Shown: piece by piece, positions 19,697-28,182 of the stretch
Layout of the letters: the number at the start of each line of letters is the position of its first letter
How positions within the stretch are numbered: position 1 is the first letter of the stretch
Virus record (IMG/VR): IMGVR_UViG_3300021963_000040
Location: 1 to 64,000 of that record
DNA length: 64,000 bases
Strand: one strand, 5' to 3'
Source: a virus
Translations under genes and position numbers: made by a program
The notes under the pieces: generated by a model
The model's input: only the letters and a program-made list of their open reading frames with translations
Told to the model about the DNA's origin: nothing
Database searches by the model: none

Positions 19697-20286
19697 GTAC
19701 CTTAGTCACAGGCATGATTATGGCCCCTGGCGGCCTAGGCGGTGCTATCCAAGTAACTCCGGATACAAGATTAGTTGGCGCCGCGGCCGGTGCGTTTGTT
19801 GCAAGGGGAATGGTTATTCAAACTGTAATTAATAAACAAAATAATAGATCTACTTGGTCATCGCCTCCTACGGGCAACGGTACAACAATTACTGATATGA
19901 ATTTGACTATTAGTCCTAAGCGTGCCGGTAGTATTATTTTGTGTGAATGGACAATGTTTGGCGAAATTCAACATAACAATGTATTTGTTATACATAAGAA
20001 TGGTAGTTTAGCGCCAGGCGGGTACAACTTAAATGCAGGCAATAACCGCTGGTCCGGTTATCATACTTGCGTGTATGATGGTGACGATAATAGTACACCA
20101 GCCACACATCACATGATGTATTGGGATAGCCCTGCCTCTACTGCATCTGTAACTTATGCACCAGCGATAAGATGTTCTAACGGCAATACTTACACATTTG
20201 CGTTAAATCGTACTTTAGGCAGTACAGGCCAATGGGCATATGAGAACGGTGTAAGTATTGGTATAGCATGGGAGATAGCGGCATGA
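19693..20286 (+). CDS. Paralogous tail/adhesin protein 2 of 6 (subfamily A)
   Basis: A 197-aa paralogue of the preceding gene, starting in its stop codon (ATGA). It carries the same landmarks: FVARGMVIQ, EIQHNNVFVIHKNGSL, then the C-terminal part with FALNRTLGS and GVSIGIAWEIAA. It is clearly closer to gene 1 than to genes 4-6. Translational coupling with both neighbours suggests the array is made in fixed ratio. The product is probably exposed on the tail; no enzymatic motif is seen. Confidence 0.8.
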   Translation: MSTLVTGMIMAPGGLGGAIQVTPDTRLVGAAAGAFVARGMVIQTVINKQNNRSTWSSPPTGNGTTITDMNLTISPKRAGSIILCEWTMFGEIQHNNVFVIHKNGSLAPGGYNLNAGNNRWSGYHTCVYDGDDNSTPATHHMMYWDSPASTASVTYAPAIRCSNGNTYTFALNRTLGSTGQWAYENGVSIGIAWEIAA

Positions 20287-20879
20287 GTTTTACAGAAGTA
20301 GGATCACTAACAGCATTATCAAGCAATCAGATTAACGTACCCTCAGGTCATGTAATTCTAGGAGAAGCCGGAAGTATAGTAACCCCAGGTTCGGTAATTC
20401 AAACGGCTTTTTCAAGAACAGATGTAAGAACAAGTTATTATAACTATACTCAAAATGACTATGTTCAATCATGGACTCCTATTCGTCAACTACAATTAAG
20501 AATAAAGCCGCTGTATGCTAGTTCTGCTATTTTTGTAAAGTTTGTTGTAAACTATGAAATGGAATACAATAGTATTTGGAATTTGTTAAAAGATGAACAG
20601 CCTTTTATTAGTACTATGAATGAATCATATCCTAGACGTTGGGCCGGTATGTGCGCCACTAACTATGATATGGGCGATCATAGTTCTACACCAAACCAAT
20701 TAACAATGATGTGGGTAGATATGCCAGGATCTGATCAAGCGCAGTCTTATAGTCCTGGCTTTAGACGAGCCGACGGCGGCGGTGTAACCTGTTGGTTAAA
20801 TAGAACATACAGTAGTTCTGGACAAGATTCATATGAGGTAGGAGTTAGTTACGGGGTTGCTATGGAGATTGCACAATGA
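20283..20879 (+). CDS. Paralogous tail/adhesin protein 3 of 6 (subfamily A, divergent)
   Basis: A 198-aa protein. The ATG at 20283 is chosen because it gives the ATGA overlap seen across the array; a start at 20268 would run further into the upstream gene. Landmarks are IVTPGSVIQ, NYEMEYNSIWNLLKDEQPF in place of the NGSL block, CWLNRTYSSSG and GVSYGVAMEIAQ. It belongs to subfamily A but has diverged in the presumed loop regions. Role inferred as for its neighbours. Confidence 0.8.
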   Translation: MSFTEVGSLTALSSNQINVPSGHVILGEAGSIVTPGSVIQTAFSRTDVRTSYYNYTQNDYVQSWTPIRQLQLRIKPLYASSAIFVKFVVNYEMEYNSIWNLLKDEQPFISTMNESYPRRWAGMCATNYDMGDHSSTPNQLTMMWVDMPGSDQAQSYSPGFRRADGGGVTCWLNRTYSSSGQDSYEVGVSYGVAMEIAQ

Positions 20880-21523
20880 GTAATTATCTTAACGTTGACA
20901 ACTTTACTGCCTTGGGCGGTTCTGGAACAATTAATGTTAAAGCAGGAACGTCAATAAACGGGACTGGAGGTTCTATTCAATGTCCCGGACAAATTGCTCA
21001 AGTTAAATTTAAGCATCTAGGTCCCAGTAGGTTAGGTGTTAGAAACGACAACTTAACTTTAGTTCCAGGAACAGAATTAGATTTTCGTTGTTATAGAGGT
21101 AATAGTAAAGTTTTATTAACGGCAACAATATGTGCTAATGCTCCTTATGTAACATCTTTTGGATTTTTAGTTGACGGGGCCACAATGTGGGACGCAACAG
21201 GAAATAGTAATGCCGCTGGTGCAATAGTTACACAATATGTAGGAACAGCCGCGCCTAATACAAGCGGCTATTTATGGTACGGTGGTACAACGGCGGCGCA
21301 ACAAACAACATCAAGAAACACCAACTCTGCAGGACAAGAACAAGTATATCAATTTTCAATGCAATATGTTTATACTCCGGGTGATGGTTCTTTAAAAACA
21401 TACTCTATAGGAGCAACTTGTTCTTGGGCCGGTCAAGGTGGATATATGTTACTAATTAATGATAGATGGTCGTATGACATGAGAGGCACAAGTACTATCA
21501 GTGCCATGGAGATAACACAATGA
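20876..21523 (+). CDS. Paralogous tail/adhesin protein 4 of 6 (subfamily B)
   Basis: A 215-aa protein starting in the previous stop (ATGA). It keeps the N-terminal pattern (IQCPGQIAQV) but belongs to subfamily B, marked by YVTSFGFLVDG in the centre and a C-terminal INDRWSYDMRGTSTISAMEI. These features recur in genes 5 and 6. The family resembles small beta-sandwich tail proteins, but I recognise no named domain. Receptor binding is inferred only from context. Confidence 0.8.
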   Translation: MSNYLNVDNFTALGGSGTINVKAGTSINGTGGSIQCPGQIAQVKFKHLGPSRLGVRNDNLTLVPGTELDFRCYRGNSKVLLTATICANAPYVTSFGFLVDGATMWDATGNSNAAGAIVTQYVGTAAPNTSGYLWYGGTTAAQQTTSRNTNSAGQEQVYQFSMQYVYTPGDGSLKTYSIGATCSWAGQGGYMLLINDRWSYDMRGTSTISAMEITQ

Positions 21524-22146
21524 GTACTATTCAATTTAGTAACTTGCGAGCAAGAAGCGATTTAGTATATGGCGGCGGCGGGGCCCGAAGCCAAACAACA
21601 TATGGATTAGGTGGTACAGGGTCCGGTGCTGGTTATATTTACTTAAAACCCAATTGCTCTTTAGAAGCTCCTACAGTTGGGCAAATTGCGGCGCCAGGAA
21701 TGGTAGTACAAACAGCATGGGTTAATAGCTCTAGAAATAGACAAAATGTGTTTAGTGATAGTCTTGCTAACATCCCAGAATTGTCTATTGCTTTTGCGGC
21801 AAAATATTCAAACAGCTGGTTATTGTTAAGAGCTAACATTCAAGCAACCGGACGTCATGTAAGTACATTTGGTTTCAAAGCCAACGGTGCTAACATATAT
21901 AACTTAACCAATACAAACAGTGACGGATCGGTAACAACTACTTATTTTGGCGACGATAGTGATAGTTATCTGCGTACATTTTTTATCATGGGTAGATATT
22001 ATCCTGGTACAACTGGTACCATTACATATACATGTGCGGCTTCTGCGTCTTGGTCGGGCGGCACAAGAAACTGTTACATTAACGATAGAGATTCGAATGA
22101 TATGAGAGGTTCTAGTACTTTTACTATAATGGAGATTGCGGTATGA
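21520..22146 (+). CDS. Paralogous tail/adhesin protein 5 of 6 (subfamily B)
   Basis: A 208-aa protein joined to the upstream gene by ATGA. It has a longer N-terminal Gly/Ser-rich lead (YGGGGARSQTTYGLGGTGSG) before IAAPGMVVQTAW. It then shows the subfamily B marks HVSTFGFKANG and YINDRDSNDMRGSSTFTIMEI. The Gly-rich lead is unique in the array and may be an insertion that changes spacing from the attachment point. Confidence 0.8.
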   Translation: MSTIQFSNLRARSDLVYGGGGARSQTTYGLGGTGSGAGYIYLKPNCSLEAPTVGQIAAPGMVVQTAWVNSSRNRQNVFSDSLANIPELSIAFAAKYSNSWLLLRANIQATGRHVSTFGFKANGANIYNLTNTNSDGSVTTTYFGDDSDSYLRTFFIMGRYYPGTTGTITYTCAASASWSGGTRNCYINDRDSNDMRGSSTFTIMEIAV

Positions 22147-22799
22147 GTACACTTCAACCCGTTGGTCTAGACGGTGCAACAGGCGCTAACATTAAGATTA
22201 CATCTGGTACTACCCTTAAAGGTGAAGTACCTGGTGCATTCTCGGCTGAAGGATTAGTAATTCAAGTTGCTTACGCAGAAACACCAGTAGGTAACTATTA
22301 TGATTTAAACTATACTCTTGAACTAAGTGCCATTCCTGATATGTTCATTGATTTTAAACCAGTTTATGCTACTTCTAAAATTCTTTTAACGTCAATGATT
22401 AGTATTAATCAACCACATGTTACAAGTTTTGGATTTTTAAGAGACGGGCTCAATATTACAGCAAGACAATTTTCACTGGGTCCAACCCCGGCGGCGGTCA
22501 CTGCATCAGACTATACAGGTGCTGTAACTTATGCCCCAGGATCAATGTCTACACTACAACAAAATAGTAACGTGGTTGGTGGGTTACATACCGTTTATAT
22601 GAACTGGGATGCGGCTGATAAAATGTGTAATTTTTTCTTGCAACAACAAGATTTTGATAATCGATCAAATGCTACTAGAAGATATCAAGTAGGCGTTAAC
22701 GCATCTTGGGGCGATAGTGTTAGAAGTTTGCGTATTAATGATAGAAGCAGTGGCGATATGAGAGCAATCTCTAATTTATGTGTTATGGAGATTGTATAA
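22143..22799 (+). CDS. Paralogous tail/adhesin protein 6 of 6 (subfamily B)
   Basis: A 218-aa protein, last of the array, starting by ATGA overlap. Landmarks are FSAEGLVIQVAYAE, HVTSFGFLRDGLN and RINDRSSGDMRAISNLCVMEI. Its stop overlaps the next start by one base (TAATG), extending coupling into the glycine-rich adhesin genes. It is slightly longer than its paralogues through extra sequence in the central region. Confidence 0.8.
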   Translation: MSTLQPVGLDGATGANIKITSGTTLKGEVPGAFSAEGLVIQVAYAETPVGNYYDLNYTLELSAIPDMFIDFKPVYATSKILLTSMISINQPHVTSFGFLRDGLNITARQFSLGPTPAAVTASDYTGAVTYAPGSMSTLQQNSNVVGGLHTVYMNWDAADKMCNFFLQQQDFDNRSNATRRYQVGVNASWGDSVRSLRINDRSSGDMRAISNLCVMEIV

Positions 22800-23893
22800 T
22801 GCCTATTCCTGTAAGTCAAGCAACAACTAGTTTTGTAAGGGTTGATCAAGTACAAGGTACTACCGGTGATGTTGGTATACAGACATTATCGCCTTATTGG
22901 GGGACTGCTACATTTTTAGGTCCGGGAAATTTTAACTTTAAAAAAACCGGTAGAGTAGTTATGCCAACTGATTGTAAAAAAGTTGTTTTTAACACTTTTG
23001 CAAGCGGCGGAAGTCAAAATTGGACCGTGCCACCTGGGGTGTCTTATGTATACATTAAAGTGTGGGGCTCTGGTGGCGGTGGTGGCCAGCAAGGTGGTTG
23101 GACACATGGTGCAGAAGGCGGAGCAGGCGGCCATAGTAGGGGATTATTAAGAGTATCGCCTGACGATGTATTATCTATTTCTGTTGCTCCTGGCGGCATT
23201 TCATTACCGCCTTACGGAAAGCCAGTAGCTCAAGGTGGCGGCGGTATGATTTTAGACAACCAACCAAATGTACCATCACAACAAGTTACAGGTGCATACG
23301 GTCCACAGGATCATAGATATTGTGGAGGTGGAGGTGGATATTCTGCTGTTTTTAGTGGAGGCCTACCTATGATAATAGCCGGTGGCGGCGGCGGCGGCGG
23401 AAGCCATAGCGGAACATGGAATCATTGGCCTAGGGGAGGTGCTGGCGGAGGAATTCGAGGACAAAACGGCTGGTCTAGCGCAGTTAACTGGGATTATCAA
23501 GCACGTGATCAAGCAGGCGGTGGAGGAAGCCAGTCTGGTGGTGGACACGGTTCATCTGCTCATAATAGTCATCAAGGAACCGCAGGTTTGTTCTTACAAG
23601 GTGGTCATGCTTTTGGCAGATATATGTATGGCGGAACAGGTGGCGGTGGCTTCTATGGCGGTGGTGCAGGTAGTCACACTCAGGGTGGCGCAGTAATGTG
23701 CGGCGGTGGTGGCGGATCTGGATTTTTACACCCTAGAATTTTAATGGGCGAAACCTTTACAGGTCACAGACAGTTTCCACCTTTAACAGAAGATCCTGAT
23801 TATCAAGCGAACGGCGGGAAACAAGCTAATATAGCACATGGCGGTGATATTGGTAATTACGGCGGCGAAGGTTTAATTATTATATATTATTAA
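22799..23893 (+). CDS. Glycine-rich adhesin 1 (ALK-type Gly-rich domain)
   Basis: A 364-aa protein. The ATG at 22799 is preferred over 22778 because it gives a TAATG junction with the upstream stop. About 90 N-terminal residues lead to QNWTVPPGVSYVYIKVWGSG, then a domain of very Gly-rich runs (GGGGGG, GGAGG, YGGGAGS) with regularly spaced aromatics, ending in GGEGLIIIYY. This pattern matches glycine-rich domains (Pfam Gly_rich type, as in ALK/LTK kinases) and resembles the polyglycine-helix tips of T4-like gp38 adhesins. It likely contacts the host receptor; function is inferred. Confidence 0.8.
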   Translation: MPIPVSQATTSFVRVDQVQGTTGDVGIQTLSPYWGTATFLGPGNFNFKKTGRVVMPTDCKKVVFNTFASGGSQNWTVPPGVSYVYIKVWGSGGGGGQQGGWTHGAEGGAGGHSRGLLRVSPDDVLSISVAPGGISLPPYGKPVAQGGGGMILDNQPNVPSQQVTGAYGPQDHRYCGGGGGYSAVFSGGLPMIIAGGGGGGGSHSGTWNHWPRGGAGGGIRGQNGWSSAVNWDYQARDQAGGGGSQSGGGHGSSAHNSHQGTAGLFLQGGHAFGRYMYGGTGGGGFYGGGAGSHTQGGAVMCGGGGGSGFLHPRILMGETFTGHRQFPPLTEDPDYQANGGKQANIAHGGDIGNYGGEGLIIIYY

Positions 23894-23902
23894 GGAAATA
23901 GA

Positions 23903-24904
23903 ATGCCAGGCATTATTAAAGTTGATCAAATTAGATCGCCTCAAGGAACTAACGGATTTAGATTTAATACCAGTACAAAGCAGGTAGAACAAATTGCTCC
24001 TGGTGATTTTTATTTACAGGTTGAAGGCGAGACATTTACGCCAAATAATAAAGTGTTTATGGCTTTCTTTTATAATGAAGCTCAAACAGGCTCTTATGAT
24101 CAAACTTGGACAGTACCTACTGGAGTAACACACATATATTGTAAATTATGGGGTTCCGGGGGAGGTGGCGGATGTCAAGGTGGATGGAATCACGGAGGCC
24201 GCGGCGGCGGTGGCGGCCATACCAGGGGATTAATACCAGTCTCAGCCGGACAAACGGTAACTATTAGAGTACCAAGAGGAGGAAACAATCAACCGGGCAC
24301 AACAAACGCTCCTTTTGGTGGTGGTTCTAGTACTGCGGGCGGCGATAATCAATACGCCGCCGGCGGTGGTGGATATGCGGCTGTGCTAGTAGCTGGTACT
24401 GTATATTTGGTTGCAGGCGGCGGTGGTGGTGGCGGAAGTACAACATCGGGCGGATTTAATCACGAACAACATGGAGGCGCCGGCGGAGGAATAACTGGTC
24501 AAACAGGATATGATCTTAATACATTGTCCGAAGCTGGTAGAGGAGGAACACAATCAGGTGGTGGCGCAGGAGGTACAGGCGGCAATACTACCGGCCAAGC
24601 AGGAAGCGCATATCAAGGAGGATCCACTAACGGAAACCCATACGGTGGTGGAGGTGGTGGTGGCTATTATGGAGGCGGTGCGGGCAGTTACGGCGGCGCA
24701 GGTAACATGGGCGGAGGTGGCGGTGGTTCTGGGTACGTACACAGTTCAGTCCTTTTAGGCGGTACATTTTCGGGCGCATACGATAGACCGGCCTTTCATT
24801 GGGATAATGACTTACCCAAGTATAGATCTACATACACTGAATTTGCAGTAGGTGGGGATTATTGTAATCCAGGTGGCGACGGATTCGTCTGCATTTATTA
24901 TTGA
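23903..24904 (+). CDS. Glycine-rich adhesin 2
   Basis: A 333-aa paralogue of the upstream adhesin with RBS AAGGAAAT. It starts with PGIIKVDQIRSPQGTNGFRF, an N-terminal form common in phage tail proteins that attach to a fibre. The Gly-rich domain starts at QTWTVPTGVTHIYCKLWGSG and ends with GGDGFVCIYY. Runs such as AGGGGGGGGST and GGGGGGGYYGGGAGSYGG are interrupted by Asn/Tyr/His residues that may be receptor-contact loops. A second adhesin of the same fold suggests alternative or combined receptor use. Confidence 0.8.
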   Translation: MPGIIKVDQIRSPQGTNGFRFNTSTKQVEQIAPGDFYLQVEGETFTPNNKVFMAFFYNEAQTGSYDQTWTVPTGVTHIYCKLWGSGGGGGCQGGWNHGGRGGGGGHTRGLIPVSAGQTVTIRVPRGGNNQPGTTNAPFGGGSSTAGGDNQYAAGGGGYAAVLVAGTVYLVAGGGGGGGSTTSGGFNHEQHGGAGGGITGQTGYDLNTLSEAGRGGTQSGGGAGGTGGNTTGQAGSAYQGGSTNGNPYGGGGGGGYYGGGAGSYGGAGNMGGGGGGSGYVHSSVLLGGTFSGAYDRPAFHWDNDLPKYRSTYTEFAVGGDYCNPGGDGFVCIYY

Positions 24905-24927
24905 TAAGTATAGTATAAAGGAATTTT

Positions 24928-26604
24928 ATGCCACGTAATGTTGTTAGATCAGGTTTAGTATCATACATTGATCCGAGAGATTCTGCTAGCTATAACGGAT
25001 CAGGTACAACTGTGACCGATTTAAGTGGTAAAGGCAACGATTGGATAATCCAGGGCAATGTAAGCTGGGATAGTACAAACGGTTTTGGTAACTTTACAGG
25101 TAACAGCACTGGATCTGGTAACAAGTTATATGCAAAAGTATCATCGGCTTATTACAACTTAAAAACCAGTCAAAACGGAACAGGATATACTATTTGTATT
25201 TGGGCAAAAAGTACAGGTGGTACGGGTGCATGGAGAGGTCTAATTAAAAACGCTGACGGCGAGAACTATATTGATTTATATCAAAGTCCTACCGGTCTTT
25301 GGCACCAAGACGGATCAGGTGAATACTTATATTATAACGATGGCAATTATGTTGCCAACGACTCATTAACAATGTCTGACTCTGTTTGGCGTATGTATGT
25401 TGCTACAAATTTAAATAATGGAACTACTACTAACCCATCAACAGGTTTAACAATAGGTAACGAACCAAACGGTTCTGGTACTGGCGCAAACGCTTATCCT
25501 TGGGTAGGACAAGTAGGCGCCGTATTAATTTATAATAGAGTATTATCTAAGCAAGAACTAGTTAACAATTTTGCGGCTTTTAGTTCTGTATATGGTGTAT
25601 CTGGATCAAGCGGTATTCCTGCCGCAGGATTTTTAGTAGCAAATGAAATTAATAGCTCAATATCCGAAGGTGGAGTGTATGCAAGCCCGGGCGTTGATTC
25701 AGTTGTCGGGCTAAAAGTTATAGGTAATAAAGATATGGTTTTGAATTTCCAAGGATTCAAAACTCCTACAAATAAAACCAAAGCAACATGGAGCTATACT
25801 GGCGGTGATCAAAGCTGGACTGTGCCAGCAAATGTATTTTATGTATGGGCAAAAATATGGGGAGCCGGCGGGGGTGGTGGATGTGCTGGCGGTTGGACTC
25901 ACGGGGCACAGGGAGGTGCAGGAGGATTTAGTGACGGCCTCATACCAGTAACTCCGGGTGAAGTACTTACTATACGTGTTCCGAGAGGGGGGTATAGAAC
26001 TCCTGGTGCAACTAATGCTCCATACGGCGGTGGTTCTAGCACTTCGGGCGGCGATAATCAATATGCCGGCGGGGGCGGTGGCTACTGCGGTATTTTTAGA
26101 AGTTCACAGCCTTTATTAATTGCAGGCGGAGGCGCAGGCGGAGGATCCACTACAAATTGGAACCAATGGTGCCATGGTGGTGCAGGCGGTGGAGTAGAAG
26201 GAGAACACGGTTATTGTGAAATTTATACTTACGCAGGTACAGGGGGCGGCCCTGGCGCAGGTGGTACCGGAGGCAATGGTAACAATACAGGCGGTGGTGG
26301 TGGATCATCATTGCAAGGCGGATCAGTACAAGGTAACGTTTATGGTGGCGGAGGCGGTGGTGGCTATTTTGGTGGTGGCTCCGGTAGCTACGGCAATGGC
26401 TATATAATGGGTGGCGGCGGTGGTGGATCTGGATATGTACATACTACTGTACTACTAGGCGGCACATATACTGGTAGTAGAACTACACCACCATTTGCTG
26501 AAGACCCAGATTTACCTAAAACCGGATCAACTTATCAAACACATGCTTTTGGTGGCCAAACATGCGGCCATGGCGGTGATGGGTATTGTGTAATATATTA
26601 TTAA
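24928..26604 (+). CDS. LamG-like plus glycine-rich adhesin 3
   Basis: A 558-aa two-domain protein. Residues about 5-220 look like a concanavalin/LamG jelly roll (GLVSYIDPRDSASY at the start; YTICIWAKS, WRMYVATN and QVGAVLIYNRVLSKQEL further on), a fold that often binds carbohydrate. Residues about 290-558 are the same Gly-rich domain as the two upstream genes (QSWTVPANVFYVWAKIWGAG to GGDGYCVIYY). RBS AAGGAATTT precedes the ATG. The fusion gives one protein a probable sugar-binding module and a polyglycine tip. Virion location is inferred. Confidence 0.82.
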   Translation: MPRNVVRSGLVSYIDPRDSASYNGSGTTVTDLSGKGNDWIIQGNVSWDSTNGFGNFTGNSTGSGNKLYAKVSSAYYNLKTSQNGTGYTICIWAKSTGGTGAWRGLIKNADGENYIDLYQSPTGLWHQDGSGEYLYYNDGNYVANDSLTMSDSVWRMYVATNLNNGTTTNPSTGLTIGNEPNGSGTGANAYPWVGQVGAVLIYNRVLSKQELVNNFAAFSSVYGVSGSSGIPAAGFLVANEINSSISEGGVYASPGVDSVVGLKVIGNKDMVLNFQGFKTPTNKTKATWSYTGGDQSWTVPANVFYVWAKIWGAGGGGGCAGGWTHGAQGGAGGFSDGLIPVTPGEVLTIRVPRGGYRTPGATNAPYGGGSSTSGGDNQYAGGGGGYCGIFRSSQPLLIAGGGAGGGSTTNWNQWCHGGAGGGVEGEHGYCEIYTYAGTGGGPGAGGTGGNGNNTGGGGGSSLQGGSVQGNVYGGGGGGGYFGGGSGSYGNGYIMGGGGGGSGYVHTTVLLGGTYTGSRTTPPFAEDPDLPKTGSTYQTHAFGGQTCGHGGDGYCVIYY

Positions 26605-26616
26605 GGAAATAAAATC

Positions 26617-26997
26617 ATGATGGATTATGTTAAAGAAGCCTTAAACATCTTAGCCCCTAATAAGTCATGGGTTAATAGAGGCGATTATATAGAATGGGCA
26701 GATGCAGAATGGGGTGCTAATGAATACAAACCTACTTGGGCAGAGATTAACCCTGTAATAGCACAACTACGTGCGGCAGAGCCTATGAGATTACTGCGTG
26801 AAGAACGTGACCGAAGACTTGCTTTATCTGATTGGATTGTAGTAAAGTCTTTAGAAAATGGTGTAGCAGTACCACAAGCATGGAAAAATTATAGACAAGC
26901 ACTACGAGACTTGCCTACAACTAGCTCTCCGCAATGCTGGCCTACAGATATATTGATAATGGAATCAATTAATTGGCCAACACCCCCTAACGCTTAA
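26617..26997 (+). CDS. Tail fibre assembly chaperone-like protein (APC type)
   Basis: A 126-aa protein; AAGGAAAT supports the ATG at 26617 over that at 26620. The C-terminal half carries RLLREERDRRLALSDWIVV and AWKNYRQALRDLP. This RD..L..SDW....W..YRQALRD pattern is characteristic of phage tail assembly chaperones (Phage_tail_APC type). The N-terminal half contains repeated Trp motifs (WADAEWG, PTWAEINP). It probably helps fold or trimerise the fibres or adhesins encoded upstream. It is cytoplasmic, with no signal or membrane segment. Confidence 0.75.
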   Translation: MMDYVKEALNILAPNKSWVNRGDYIEWADAEWGANEYKPTWAEINPVIAQLRAAEPMRLLREERDRRLALSDWIVVKSLENGVAVPQAWKNYRQALRDLPTTSSPQCWPTDILIMESINWPTPPNA

Positions 26998-27000
26998 ATA
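26994..27000 (+). promoter_or_regulatory. Possible late promoter TTAAATA
   Basis: TTAAATA overlaps the stop region of the first chaperone gene and lies 27 bp before the second chaperone start. It matches the late-box core; the assignment is tentative. Confidence 0.3.
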
Positions 27001-27027
27001 CAATATTAAAAATACAAAGGAATTATT

Positions 27028-27363
27028 ATGCCACTAGATCCAAATATGAGAGTAGAAAAAAGATTCGGCATAGGTGATGCACTAATAGTGTTAGCACCAA
27101 CCGCTCGTTGGTCAATGACCAACGATGAGTACGAATCAATTGATTGGATGGAAGATTCTGTTCCAAAACCAAGTAAATCAGCTTGCCTTGAAAAAGTAGC
27201 AGAATTGCAAGCAGAATATGATGCAATGCGCTATGCTAGGGATCGTTTATATGCTTATCCTAGTGTAGAAGAACAACTGGATACATTGTTCCATGGCGGA
27301 TATGATGCGTGGAAAACAATGATCCAATCAGTAAAAGATCAATACCCTAAACCAGGTAATTAA
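27028..27363 (+). CDS. Second tail fibre chaperone-like protein
   Basis: A 111-aa protein with RBS AAAGGAAT. The C-terminal part reads ARDRLYAYPSVEEQLDTLFH, then GYDAWKTMIQSVKDQYPKP. This YPS.E.QLD.L.H.G.D.WK..I..VK..YPKP pattern is common at the C-terminus of phage tail proteins and fibre chaperones. With the upstream APC-like gene it forms a chaperone pair at the end of the fibre island. It meets a convergent minus-strand gene, with a hairpin terminator at the junction. Confidence 0.7.
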   Translation: MPLDPNMRVEKRFGIGDALIVLAPTARWSMTNDEYESIDWMEDSVPKPSKSACLEKVAELQAEYDAMRYARDRLYAYPSVEEQLDTLFHGGYDAWKTMIQSVKDQYPKPGN

Positions 27364-27746
27364 GCAACTAACCTACTGGCGTGGATTTTCCCACGCCATT
27401 TTCTTATCTTAGTTATCCATTGTTGACCTACTATAGAGTATTCTTCTAACTCTATCATTTTTTTGCAAAGTTCTAGGTCTAAGTCACAAGCACGTATTAA
27501 TCTCCCTCTAAAATCGTCATCGAATACAACCATTTTAGAAATGTTGTTTAATTTTTCAACGTTAAAGGCATGAGAGATTTCATAGTACCATCTTTGTACA
27601 TATGGTATATGGTCTTGGTATAATGTATTAAGGTAAGGGTTTTTAAACTGACTATCCCAACAATGGATAAGCTCAAAACTTTTGTGTACAAGGGGCTTAT
27701 TAATTGCTTGCGGCTGTACAGGGAAAGGCAATATCTTTGCTGTCAT
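27360..27746 (-). CDS. Hypothetical protein, last gene of the minus-strand neck operon
   Basis: A 128-aa protein. I start it at MTAKILPFPVQ (27746); an upstream Met at 27779 is possible and neither has a clear RBS. The gene overlaps the Nudix gene by 47 bp. The protein is mixed charged with several Trp and Cys residues and ends in a basic segment (WITKIRKWRGKIHASR). No motif, signal or membrane segment is recognised. Placement behind neck genes suggests late expression but gives no function. Confidence 0.6.
   Translation of the reverse strand: MTAKILPFPVQPQAINKPLVHKSFELIHCWDSQFKNPYLNTLYQDHIPYVQRWYYEISHAFNVEKLNNISKMVVFDDDFRGRLIRACDLDLELCKKMIELEEYSIVGQQWITKIRKWRGKIHASRLVA
27377..27405 (+). terminator. 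Terminator at the convergent end of the fibre island
   Basis: An 8-bp stem TGGCGTGG/CCACGCCA with a 6-nt loop is followed by TTTTCTT. It would stop plus-strand transcription from the fibre island, although it lies within the 3' coding end of the minus-strand gene. Confidence 0.75.
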
Positions 27747-28182
27747 AGTCTTCGCTATGTATATGGGCAATAATAGCATCTAGCTTATGTCTAAAAGTCT
27801 TGCTAAAAAGTAAATTCTTAGCACCATTGTGTAACGGCTTTGGCCAGCATCCGGTGTTAACCCAGCAGTAGCCTGCAGACTCTTTGTTTAATACAGGAAT
27901 AAACTCTTCCTCTACTAAACAACAAAATGTATCATATATAAAATAATTGTCTTTACTTTTATATTGATGTAATGGATAAACTTTAATCATGTCGGGCATG
28001 ACCTTAAGTTCTTCTTGTAATTCTCTTTGTAATGCTTGAAACGGTCTTTCACCTTCTTCTACTTTTCCTCCCCACAAACTCCATGTGAGAGGAAAGTTAC
28101 AAATATGAGATCGTAGTTGCATTAATATTCTGTTAGTAGAAGTACAGTATATTATTGCACCGCAAGCGTGTATTTGTTTCAT
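27700..28182 (-). CDS. Nudix hydrolase
   Basis: A 160-aa protein whose ATG at 28182 overlaps the gp15 stop as ATGA. It has a near-complete Nudix box: G39, E45 and R53-E54-L55-Q56-E57-E58, preceded by LTWSLWGGKVEEGE. The Gly expected after the EE pair is Lys60. Nudix enzymes hydrolyse nucleoside diphosphates linked to another group, such as modified dNTPs, ADP-ribose or capped RNA; the substrate cannot be read from the motif. Location in a neck-protein operon is unusual, since phage Nudix genes usually sit with nucleotide metabolism genes. It is soluble, without a signal peptide. Confidence 0.9.
   Translation of the reverse strand: MKQIHACGAIIYCTSTNRILMQLRSHICNFPLTWSLWGGKVEEGERPFQALQRELQEELKVMPDMIKVYPLHQYKSKDNYFIYDTFCCLVEEEFIPVLNKESAGYCWVNTGCWPKPLHNGAKNLLFSKTFRHKLDAIIAHIHSEDYDSKDIAFPCTAASN

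Noticed and set aside
8342-27363. Diversity-generating retroelement or invertible fibre cassette
   Set aside because: No reverse transcriptase, template repeat, recombinase or inverted crossover sites were seen near the fibre genes.
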